Both the position numbers and the translations under genes were made by a program. A model generated the notes under the pieces. That model saw only the letters and a program-made list of their open reading frames with translations. It had not been told where the DNA came from and ran no database searches. A stretch of DNA of 64,000 bases from Pseudomonas sp. Irchel 3E13 (GTDB lineage Bacteria > Pseudomonadota > Gammaproteobacteria > Pseudomonadales > Pseudomonadaceae), in assembly GCF_900187455.1 (NCBI RefSeq), contig NZ_FYDX01000021.1, positions 1 through 64,000 on the forward strand, in the 5' to 3' direction. Below are positions 57,304-64,000 of the stretch, in pieces (the stretch's first letter is position 1; every line of letters begins with the position of its first letter).

Positions 57304-58269
57304 ATGCGCACTGTCATTTTGCGTCGTGGCCTGGTCGCTCTGTTTGCTGCGGCTGTGTCCTTCGGCGCCATTACTCAAGCTCAAGCCGAAACCCTGCGTA
57401 TCGGTTATCAGAAATACGGCACCCTGGTGCTGCTCAAGGCCAAGGGCACGCTGGAAAAGCGTCTCGCCGCTCAGGGCGTGCAGGTGCAATGGACTGAATT
57501 CCCCGGCGGCCCGCAACTGCTGGAAGGCCTCAACGTCGGTTCGATCGACTTCGGTGTGACCGGCGAAACCCCGCCCGTGTTCGCCCAGGCCGCCGGTGCC
57601 GACCTGCTCTACGTCGCCTATGAGCCGCCAGCGCCGCACAGCGAAGCGATCCTCGTGCCGAAGGGTTCGGCCATTCAGTCGGTCAAAGACCTCAAGGGCA
57701 AGAAAGTCGCCCTGAACAAAGGCTCCAACGTGCATTACCTGCTGGTCCGCGCCCTGGAAGACGCCGGCCTCAAGTACACCGATATCCAGCCGGTATTCCT
57801 GCCGCCCGCCGACGCCCGTGCCGCCTTCGAGCGTGGCAGTGTCGACGCCTGGGTCATCTGGGATCCGTACCAGGCTGCCGCCGAACAGCAACTGCAGGCC
57901 CGCACCCTGCGCGACGGCCAGGGCATCGTCGACAACCACCAGTTCTACCTGGCGACCAAGCCTTACGCACAACAGCATCCTGAAGTGATCAGCGCGCTGG
58001 TGGACGAGGTGCGTGCTGTCGGCGAGTGGTCCAAGGCCAACCCGCAGGAAGTGACCGACCAGGTTGCGCCGCTGCTCGGCCTGCCGGCCGACATCACCCT
58101 GACCTCGGTCAAGCGCCAAGGCTACGGCGCGCAGTTCCTGACCCCGGAAGTGGTCGCCGCGCAGCAGAAGATCGCCGACACCTTCAAGACCCTCAAGCTG
58201 ATTCCAAAGCCGCTGAGCATCAAGGACGTGATCTGGACGCCACCGGCCAAGGTCGCCACGGCGCCTTGA
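57304..58269 (+). CDS. ssuA: Aliphatic sulfonate-binding protein SsuA
   Basis: This 321-residue periplasmic binding protein has a signal peptide of about 28 residues (LFAAAVSFGAITQAQA). Motifs are LRIGYQKYGTLVLLKAKGTLEKR, VQWTEFPGGPQLLEGLNVGS, and RGSVDAWVIWDPYQAAAE. No Cys and no Met occur after the start. It binds alkanesulfonates for SsuBC. A ribosome site AAGGAGAG precedes the ATG. Confidence 0.95.
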   Translation: MRTVILRRGLVALFAAAVSFGAITQAQAETLRIGYQKYGTLVLLKAKGTLEKRLAAQGVQVQWTEFPGGPQLLEGLNVGSIDFGVTGETPPVFAQAAGADLLYVAYEPPAPHSEAILVPKGSAIQSVKDLKGKKVALNKGSNVHYLLVRALEDAGLKYTDIQPVFLPPADARAAFERGSVDAWVIWDPYQAAAEQQLQARTLRDGQGIVDNHQFYLATKPYAQQHPEVISALVDEVRAVGEWSKANPQEVTDQVAPLLGLPADITLTSVKRQGYGAQFLTPEVVAAQQKIADTFKTLKLIPKPLSIKDVIWTPPAKVATAP

Positions 58270-58327
58270 CGTTTTGCCCGAGCCGGGGCGCCGCCCCGGT
58301 CTGAGCCACCCTTAGGAGACAACTCCA

Positions 58328-59476
58328 ATGAGCCTCAACGTTTTCTGGTTTCTACCGACCCATGGCGACGGCCATTACCTTGGCACCGCCGAAGGCGCTC
58401 GCGCCGTCGATCACGGTTATCTGCAGCAGGTCGCCCAGGCAGCGGATCGCCTGGGTTTCGGCGGCGTGCTGATCCCCACCGGGCGCTCCTGCGAGGACTC
58501 CTGGCTGGTGGCGGCATCGCTGATCCCGGTGACCCAGCGGCTGAAATTCCTTGTGGCCCTGCGCCCGGGGATCATTTCGCCGACCGTGGCGGCGCGTCAG
58601 GCGGCGACCCTCGACCGGCTGTCCGGCGGGCGTGCGCTGTTCAACCTGGTGACCGGTGGCGACCCTGAAGAACTGTCCGGCGACGGCCTGTTCCTCAGCC
58701 ATGAAGAGCGTTATCAGGCCTCCGTGGAGTTCACCCGCATCTGGCGTCGGGTGCTGGAAGGCGAGACGGTCGATTACGACGGCAAGCACATCCAGGTCAA
58801 AGGCGCCAAGCTGCTCTATCCACCGATTCAACAACCGCGTCCGCCGCTGTATTTCGGTGGCTCGTCCGAGGCTGCCCAGGACCTGGCCGCCGAGCAGGTC
58901 GAGCTGTACCTGACCTGGGGCGAGCCGCCGGCCGCGGTCGCCGAGAAAATCGCGGAAGTCCGGGCCAAGGCCGCCAAGCTGGGCCGCACCGTCCGCTTCG
59001 GCATCCGCCTGCACGTGATCGTGCGGGAAACCAACGATGAAGCATGGAAAGCCGCCGAGCGCCTGATCTCGCACCTGGACGACGACACCATCACCCGTGC
59101 CCAGGCCTCCCTGGCGCGTTTCGACTCCGTAGGCCAGCAACGCATGGCTGCGCTGCATGGCGGCAACCGCGACAACCTCGAAGTCAGCCCGAACCTGTGG
59201 GCGGGCGTCGGCCTGGTGCGTGGCGGTGCCGGCACCGCGCTGGTCGGCGACGGGCCGACCGTGGCGGCACGGGTCAAGGAATACGCTGACCTGGGCATCG
59301 ACACTTTCATCTTCTCTGGCTACCCGCACCTGGAAGAGTCGTACCGCGTCGCCGAACTGCTGTTCCCGCACCTGGATATCGCGCGTCCGTCGCTGCCGCA
59401 AGAGCGGGGCTATGTCAGCCCGTTCGGCGAGATGGTCGCCAACGACATCCTGCCCAAAGCCGCGGCACAGGGTTGA
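58328..59476 (+). CDS. ssuD: FMNH2-dependent alkanesulfonate monooxygenase SsuD
   Basis: This 382-residue luciferase-like enzyme converts alkanesulfonates to aldehyde and sulfite. Motifs are LNVFWFLPTHGDGHYLGT, LIPTGRSCEDSWLVAASLIP with the conserved active-site Cys, and GGRALFNLVTGGDPEELSGDG. VIVRETNDEAWKAAERLISHLDD and FSGYPHLEESYRVAELLFP match SsuD fully. Length is standard. It is between ssuA and ssuC, with an 10-base gap to ssuC. Confidence 0.96.
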   Translation: MSLNVFWFLPTHGDGHYLGTAEGARAVDHGYLQQVAQAADRLGFGGVLIPTGRSCEDSWLVAASLIPVTQRLKFLVALRPGIISPTVAARQAATLDRLSGGRALFNLVTGGDPEELSGDGLFLSHEERYQASVEFTRIWRRVLEGETVDYDGKHIQVKGAKLLYPPIQQPRPPLYFGGSSEAAQDLAAEQVELYLTWGEPPAAVAEKIAEVRAKAAKLGRTVRFGIRLHVIVRETNDEAWKAAERLISHLDDDTITRAQASLARFDSVGQQRMAALHGGNRDNLEVSPNLWAGVGLVRGGAGTALVGDGPTVAARVKEYADLGIDTFIFSGYPHLEESYRVAELLFPHLDIARPSLPQERGYVSPFGEMVANDILPKAAAQG

Positions 59477-59486
59477 GGAGCGCAGC

Positions 59487-60284
59487 ATGAGTCGTTCTTC
59501 CTCAACCCCGTGGACGCAGCGCCTGGCCCCGTGGGCCTTGCCGATCGCGCTGCTGGCGATCTGGCAACTAGCGGTCAGCGCCGGTTGGCTGTCGACGCGC
59601 ATCCTGCCGGCACCGAGCGCGGTAATCACCGCCGGTGTCGAACTGGTGCGCAGCGGCGAGATCTGGACCCACCTGGCGATCAGCGGCTGGCGTGCCGGCC
59701 TGGGCTTCGTCATCGGCGGCAGCATCGGCCTGGCGCTGGGCTTCATCACCGGCCTGTCCCGTTGGGGCGAGCGCCTGCTCGACAGCTCGGTGCAGATGAT
59801 CCGCAACGTGCCGCACCTGGCGCTGATCCCGCTGGTGATCCTGTGGTTCGGCATCGATGAGTCGGCGAAGATTTTCCTGGTGGCCCTCGGCACGCTGTTC
59901 CCGATCTACCTGAACACTTACCACGGCATTCGCAACGTCGATCCGGCGCTGGTGGAAATGGCCCGCAGCTACGGCCTCAGCGGTTTCTCCCTGTTCCGTC
60001 AGGTGATCCTGCCGGGTGCGCTGCCGTCGATTCTGGTCGGTGTGCGCTTCGCCTTGGGCTTCATGTGGCTGACCCTGATCGTGGCCGAAACCATCTCGGC
60101 CAACGCCGGCATCGGCTACCTGGCGATGAATGCCCGTGAATTCCTGCAAACCGATGTGGTGGTCCTGGCCATCGTTCTCTACGCGGTGCTCGGCAAGCTC
60201 GCCGACCTCGCTGCCCGTGGCCTGGAGCGCGTCTGGTTGCGCTGGCACCCGGCCTATCAACCGAGCAAGGGAGACGGCGCATGA
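59487..60284 (+). CDS. ssuC: Aliphatic sulfonate ABC transporter permease SsuC
   Basis: This 265-residue permease has six predicted helices and the EAA loop EMARSYGLSGFSLFRQVILPGALPSILVGVRFALGFMWLTLIVAE. The N-terminal helix is APWALPIALLAIWQLAVSAGW. The ATG at 59487 follows GAGGAG. It overlaps ssuB by four bases. It imports alkanesulfonates together with SsuA and SsuB. Confidence 0.95.
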   Translation: MSRSSSTPWTQRLAPWALPIALLAIWQLAVSAGWLSTRILPAPSAVITAGVELVRSGEIWTHLAISGWRAGLGFVIGGSIGLALGFITGLSRWGERLLDSSVQMIRNVPHLALIPLVILWFGIDESAKIFLVALGTLFPIYLNTYHGIRNVDPALVEMARSYGLSGFSLFRQVILPGALPSILVGVRFALGFMWLTLIVAETISANAGIGYLAMNAREFLQTDVVVLAIVLYAVLGKLADLAARGLERVWLRWHPAYQPSKGDGA

Positions 60285-61093
60285 CCATTCTCAAGGAGCA
60301 ACCGCCACGGCTGCTGCGCGGTATTCCGCTGGCCGTGCGCAACGTCGAGAAGACTTTCGGCCAGCGCAAGGTGCTGCGTGACATCGACCTGCACATTCCG
60401 GCCGGACAATTCGTCGCCATCGTCGGTCGCAGCGGCTGCGGCAAAAGTACCTTGCTGCGCCTGCTCGCCGGCCTCGACCAGCCTTCCGCCGGGCAACTGC
60501 TGGCCGGCAGCGCGCCGCTCGCCGAGGCCCGCGAAGACACCCGCCTGATGTTCCAGGAAGCGCGCCTGCTGCCCTGGAAACGGGTGATCGACAACGTTGG
60601 CCTGGGCCTGCAAGGCAACTGGCAGGAACAGGCACGCAAGGCACTCGAGGCGGTCGGCCTGGCCGACCGCGCCAATGAATGGCCGGCGGCATTGTCCGGT
60701 GGACAGAAACAGCGTGTGGCCCTGGCCCGCGCCCTGATCCACCAGCCACGCCTGCTGCTGCTGGACGAACCGCTGGGGGCGCTGGATGCCCTGACCCGGA
60801 TCGAAATGCAGCAACTGATCGAAGACCTCTGGCGCAAGCATGGCTTCACCGTGCTGCTGGTGACCCACGACGTCGCCGAAGCCGTCGCGGTCGCCGACCG
60901 GGTGATCCTGATCGAGGACGGTGAAATCGGCCTCGACCTGCACGTGGACCTGCCACGGCCGCGGGTGCGTGGATCGCACCGCCTGGCCGCGCTGGAAACC
61001 GAAGTATTGAACCGTGTTCTTTCGGTCCCGGGCATCCCGCCCGAGCCCGAACCCGTAGCACCCTTGCCTACGCAACTGCGCTGGGCTCATTGA
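60281..61093 (+). CDS. ssuB: Aliphatic sulfonate ABC transporter ATP-binding protein SsuB
   Basis: This 270-residue ABC ATPase has Walker A GRSGCGKST, MFQEARLLPWKRVIDNVGLG, signature LSGGQKQR, Walker B LLLLDEPLGALDALT and switch His in THDVAEAVAVAD. The LLPWKRV and EAVAVADRV motifs match SsuB. It has an N-terminal extension of about 20 residues before the first strand. A 28-base gap separates it from ssuF. Confidence 0.95.
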   Translation: MTILKEQPPRLLRGIPLAVRNVEKTFGQRKVLRDIDLHIPAGQFVAIVGRSGCGKSTLLRLLAGLDQPSAGQLLAGSAPLAEAREDTRLMFQEARLLPWKRVIDNVGLGLQGNWQEQARKALEAVGLADRANEWPAALSGGQKQRVALARALIHQPRLLLLDEPLGALDALTRIEMQQLIEDLWRKHGFTVLLVTHDVAEAVAVADRVILIEDGEIGLDLHVDLPRPRVRGSHRLAALETEVLNRVLSVPGIPPEPEPVAPLPTQLRWAH

Positions 61094-61121
61094 CCTCAGA
61101 ACCTACAAAGGAAGCAAGCAG

Positions 61122-61337
61122 ATGACTATCAAAGCGATCAACGTGCGTAACCAGTTCAAGGGCACCGTTAAAGAAATCCTGGAAGGTCCGGTCCTGTCGG
61201 AAATCGACGTACAGACCGCCTCGGGCATCGTCACTTCGGTGATCACCACCCGTTCGGTAAAAGAACTGGAACTGACCATTGGCAGCGAAGTGATTGCCTT
61301 CGTGAAATCCACCGAGGTTTCCATCGCCAAGCTGTGA
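61122..61337 (+). CDS. ssuF: SsuF molybdopterin-binding-like (TOBE) protein
   Basis: This 71-residue single TOBE-domain protein resembles molbindins. It reads INVRNQFKGTVKEILEGPVLSEIDVQTASGIVTSVITTRSVKEL. In Pseudomonas, SsuF closes ssuEADCBF and is needed for growth on sulfonates, though its exact task is unclear. It lacks Cys and Met after the start. AAGGAAG lies before the ATG. Confidence 0.93.
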   Translation: MTIKAINVRNQFKGTVKEILEGPVLSEIDVQTASGIVTSVITTRSVKELELTIGSEVIAFVKSTEVSIAKL

Positions 61338-61349
61338 TTTGTGTGGCAT

Positions 61350-61422
61350 ATCGCGAGCAAGCTCGCTCCTACAGAGACTGGGAACACCGATCCCCTGTAG
61401 GAGCGAGCTTGCTCGCGATTGC
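61350..61422. repeat. Inverted REP pair
   Basis: Two REP cores in opposite orientation separate ssuF from the convergent tetR-family gene. No terminator other than this palindrome is seen. Confidence 0.85.
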
Positions 61423-62049
61423 CTAACGCTTGGGCAAAAACGGCGGCAGATAAAGCCCCAGGTACGCCTCGAACACCCGCATCCCTTCCTCCGCCATCCG
61501 CGGCGTGATTTGCCCGTGCAACTGCATCGACCGGGCATACACCCGATCCCCCAGTTCCATCGCCAGGGCGAACACGTCCACGTCACGCGGCAGTTCCGGT
61601 AAACGGAAATGCTGCTCGAACAGCTTGTGCATCAGATCGCCCAGCTCGATATCGTGCTGACGATCCGCCTGGGTCACTTCGCTCAAACCATGCTGGGCCA
61701 GGATCAACTGCCGCGCCGCGGCGTCCTCGTGGTAGATCTCCAGCATGCGCATTTCCACCAGCCGCGAGAGGTCCCGCCAACTGTGCAGGGTCTGCGGATC
61801 GATGGGCGCTTGCAGGCAGGCGCGGAAGGCGCTGTGCACGTCCGCGGTGAGGGCTTCGAGCAGCGCCGGGACGCTGGCGAAGAAGTGATAAACGGACGAA
61901 GGCGGGATCTGCGCCCGCTCCGCCACGCTGTAGATCGACAGGCTGGCCACACCTTCGCTGGCCAGCAGGGTGCGGGCCGCGTCGAGGATCGAGTCGATCC
62001 GCGCCTGGCTGCGGGCGCGGGGTTTGCGAGGTGTGGTACCGCGACTCAT
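61423..62049 (-). CDS. TetR-family transcriptional regulator
   Basis: This 208-residue TetR regulator has an N-terminal DNA-binding domain (about 12-62: RIDSILDAARTLLASEGVASLSIYSVAERAQIPPSSVYHFFASVPALLEAL) and an all-helical ligand-binding domain. The ATG at 62047-62049 is one base past the stop of gshA on the same strand, so it is probably co-transcribed with gshA. The ligand and targets are unknown. No palindrome clearly fitting it is seen nearby. Confidence 0.88.
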   Translation of the reverse strand: MSRGTTPRKPRARSQARIDSILDAARTLLASEGVASLSIYSVAERAQIPPSSVYHFFASVPALLEALTADVHSAFRACLQAPIDPQTLHSWRDLSRLVEMRMLEIYHEDAAARQLILAQHGLSEVTQADRQHDIELGDLMHKLFEQHFRLPELPRDVDVFALAMELGDRVYARSMQLHGQITPRMAEEGMRVFEAYLGLYLPPFLPKR

Positions 62050-62050
62050 A

Positions 62051-63634
62051 TCAGTTGCTGATCGCCAGGATGCTGGCCTGGTAGGCGCCGACGAACAGGT
62101 CGAAGTCACCGACTTCCTGTTTCTCCAGCTCGGCCTGCTCTTCCAGCGACTTGCGCGCCAGCGCTTCGAAACGCGCTTGCTCGTCCGCCGGCAGCGGCTC
62201 GCTGCGCAGGAACTCGGCGTGGAGCTGGCTCTGGCGCAGGGAGAAGCGGGCGAAGCTTTCCTGATGTTCGGTCATGCTCGCCAGCACCTGCGCCGACGGC
62301 GTCAGCGACGGATCGTCGACCTTGGCGGCCTGTATTTGCAGGGCACGGGCGTGCTCGTCGCCGCCATGGGCACGATCAAGCAATTCGGCCAACGGCGCGA
62401 TGCGTTCCAGCAACTCGCTGGCCCACGCCTTCAGCGTCACCGGCTGGCCGTCGCGTTGCAGTTCCAGGCCAGGGCGGCGGCCCTGCTTGACCACATTGAG
62501 GAAGTTGTCGGTGCACTGGCCGCACTCGCCATTTCCCAGCAGCGGGCTTTCTTCCAGCGCGCAGAACAGCAGGAATGCATCGAGGAAACGCGCCTGCGGC
62601 AGTTCGACGCCGGTCGGCAGGAACGGGTTGATGTCCAGGCAGCGTACTTCGATGTACTGGATGCCGCGGGACACCAATGCCTGGATCGGCCGCTCGCCGG
62701 TGTAGGTCACGCGCTTGGGGCGGATGTTGGAGTAGTACTCGTTTTCGATCTGCAGGATGTTGGTGTTGAGCTGCACCCACTCACCATCCTGGTGCGTGCC
62801 GATCTCGACATACGGCGGATACGGCGTGGCCACGGCACGGCGCAGGCTGTCGGTGTAGCTGCTCAGATCGTTGTAGCAAGGGGTCAGGCCGGCCTGGGCG
62901 TTGCTCTGGTAACCGAGGTCGCTCATGCGCAGGCTGGTGGCCCACGGCAGGTACAGGGTGTCGGCGTCGAGGGCTTCCAGTTGATGCGGGCGACCGCGCA
63001 GGAAACCCGCGTCCAGCGCTGGCGACGCACCGAACAGGTACATCAGCAGCCAGCTATAGCGACGGAAATTGCGGATAAGGGCGATGTAGGCCGACGACTG
63101 GAACTCGCGGTCGTCGCCGTCGCGGCCTTCGGCTTCACGCAGCAGCGGCCAGAGTTTTTCCGGCAGCGAGAAGTTGTAATGGATACCGGCGATGCACTGC
63201 ATGGTGCGGCCGTAGCGCAGGGCCAGGCCCTTGCGGTAGACGTACTTGAGCTGACCGATGTTGGAGGTGCCGTACCAGGCGATCGGGATGTCTTCCTCGG
63301 CCGGCAACGGGCACGGCATCGACGGACTCCACAGGTACTCGCTGCCGAGCTTGCTGTAGGCGAAGCGATGGATGTTTTCCAGGCTTTCGAGGGTCTTCGC
63401 GGGATCGGCCAGCGCTGGCGTGATGAACTCCAGCAGCGACTCGGAATAATCGGTGGTGATCTGTTCGTGGGTCAGGGCGGCACCCAGGGCCTCGGGGTGC
63501 GGCGTCTGGGCCAGACGACCGTCCTCTGTCACGCGCAGGCATTCACGCTCGATGCCGTGCAGGCACTGCTTGAGCAGAGAGAGGTTGTCGCCCTGGCCGA
63601 GCAGGCTCAGGCGGCGGTTGAGAAGTTCGCTCAA
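62051..63634 (-). CDS. gshA: Glutamate-cysteine ligase
   Basis: This 527-residue enzyme carries out the first step of glutathione synthesis, joining L-glutamate and L-cysteine with ATP. Motifs are LSELLNRRLSLLGQ, GIERECLRVTEDGRLA, TTDYSESLLEFITP, MPCPLPAEEDIPIAWYGTSN, GIHYNFSLPE and YIEVRCLDINPF. The TTG at 63632-63634 is chosen because AAGGA lies seven bases upstream and because it gives the usual length near 527; a GTG five codons earlier lacks a ribosome site. It draws on the cysteine made from the sulfur collected by genes in this window. Confidence 0.95.
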   Translation of the reverse strand: MSELLNRRLSLLGQGDNLSLLKQCLHGIERECLRVTEDGRLAQTPHPEALGAALTHEQITTDYSESLLEFITPALADPAKTLESLENIHRFAYSKLGSEYLWSPSMPCPLPAEEDIPIAWYGTSNIGQLKYVYRKGLALRYGRTMQCIAGIHYNFSLPEKLWPLLREAEGRDGDDREFQSSAYIALIRNFRRYSWLLMYLFGASPALDAGFLRGRPHQLEALDADTLYLPWATSLRMSDLGYQSNAQAGLTPCYNDLSSYTDSLRRAVATPYPPYVEIGTHQDGEWVQLNTNILQIENEYYSNIRPKRVTYTGERPIQALVSRGIQYIEVRCLDINPFLPTGVELPQARFLDAFLLFCALEESPLLGNGECGQCTDNFLNVVKQGRRPGLELQRDGQPVTLKAWASELLERIAPLAELLDRAHGGDEHARALQIQAAKVDDPSLTPSAQVLASMTEHQESFARFSLRQSQLHAEFLRSEPLPADEQARFEALARKSLEEQAELEKQEVGDFDLFVGAYQASILAISN

Positions 63635-63831
63635 GATGGATTCCTTCACACGTCAGTCGCCGCAATATGGGGGTGGAGGTGACGGTCTACAAGGGTGGAC
63701 AGAGGAACTGGCGTTGTCGCCTGGTTTTCGCAGGGAGTCGGCAGCGCCCGCGCACTGCCGAAAGTACCGCAAATTGGGAGTTTTCGGCTAGATCTGTAGG
63801 AAAAGCGCCCGCGTGATGGCGGGCAAAGTTT

Positions 63832-64000
63832 TTACAGCGCGGCGAAGGTTCCTTGTGCCTTCGCCACCAGTTTGTCGCCCTGGAAGACGTCGGCGTCGAG
63901 CACCAGCGTGCGCCGCCCGGCGTGCAACACCCGGGCGATGCACAGCACCTCGCCCTCGCTGACAGCCCGCACGTAGTTGATCTTGCATTCCAGCGTCACG
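63832..64000 (-). CDS. PaaI/hotdog-fold thioesterase, C-terminal part (cut by window edge)
   Basis: The minus strand from 64000 reads CKINYVRAVSEGEVLCIARV, then LHAGRRTLVLDADVFQGDKL, and ends AQGTFAAL. The NYVRAVSEGEVLCIARVLHAGRRT and KLVAKAQGTF pieces are the last strands of a PaaI-type hotdog thioesterase. The N-terminus with the catalytic residue lies beyond the window. The 197-bp spacer to gshA holds only an AT-poor stretch. Confidence 0.8.
   Translation of the reverse strand, partial: VTLECKINYVRAVSEGEVLCIARVLHAGRRTLVLDADVFQGDKLVAKAQGTFAAL

Overview
The window looks like the chromosome of a fluorescent-group Pseudomonas. The reasons are high GC with strong codon bias, many copies of the REP palindrome with core GCGAGC-AAGCTCGC next to CTCCTACA, and family content typical of that group: lsfA-ssuEADCBF, oscA-sbp-cysTWA, gabDT, a DesA-type desaturase beside a GGDEF/EAL protein, and small DUF3077-like proteins. 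No prophage, CRISPR array or complete insertion sequence is present. The left edge cuts an IS3-family element and the right edge cuts a thioesterase-like gene.

Layout. 1-4.2 kb: IS3 remnant, orphan metQ, a SfnR-like sigma-54 activator, an RBBP9-type hydrolase, and a DUF3077-like gene behind a strongly structured leader. Next come a composite REP repeat and a well-formed small-RNA gene (promoter, hairpins, terminator). 4.2-6.2 kb: tonB-exbB-exbD. 6.4-11.6 kb: TonB-dependent receptor divergent from LysR plus sulfatase. 11.9-17.2 kb: housekeeping and hypothetical genes and tRNA-Arg(CCG). 17.6-20.5 kb: gabD and gabT with a candidate gabT RNA. 20.6-26.7 kb: signalling genes (HDOD with a pseudo-receiver, PAS-GGDEF, PAS-GGDEF-EAL) and desA. 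26.9-35.5 kb: sulfate uptake (oscA-sbp-cysTWA), cystine uptake (tcyJLN), D-cysteine desulfhydrase and serine acetyltransferase. 35.8-41.3 kb: betT followed by an AT-rich Hcp/effector/immunity island. 41.4-61.4 kb: organosulfur scavenging under a LacI regulator (TonB receptor, LLM monooxygenase, aldo-keto reductase, binding protein), then tauABCD with a second tauA, an OprD-type porin, lsfA, a YcaC-like hydrolase and ssuEADCBF. 61.4-64 kb: gshA-tetR and a thioesterase fragment.

How it works together. Most of the window serves sulfur acquisition. Outer-membrane receptors powered by TonB-ExbBD and a porin would admit organosulfur compounds. Several periplasmic binding proteins and three ABC systems import sulfate, cystine, taurine and alkanesulfonates. 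A sulfatase-family hydrolase, TauD, SsuD/SsuE and an extra LLM monooxygenase would release the sulfur. EpsC, DcyD and GshA handle cysteine and glutathione. Many of these exported proteins contain no cysteine or methionine after the start, an adaptation to sulfur starvation that can be read directly from the sequence.

The most unusual region is 37.8-41.3 kb. An hcp gene overlaps a modular DUF4225-like effector gene. After it come five related three-helix membrane proteins (one truncated), interleaved with decayed 3' ends of other effector alleles. An 87/88-bp duplication of the betT 3' end flanks the whole island. It reads as a type VI secretion effector-immunity cassette array that grew by homologous replacement.
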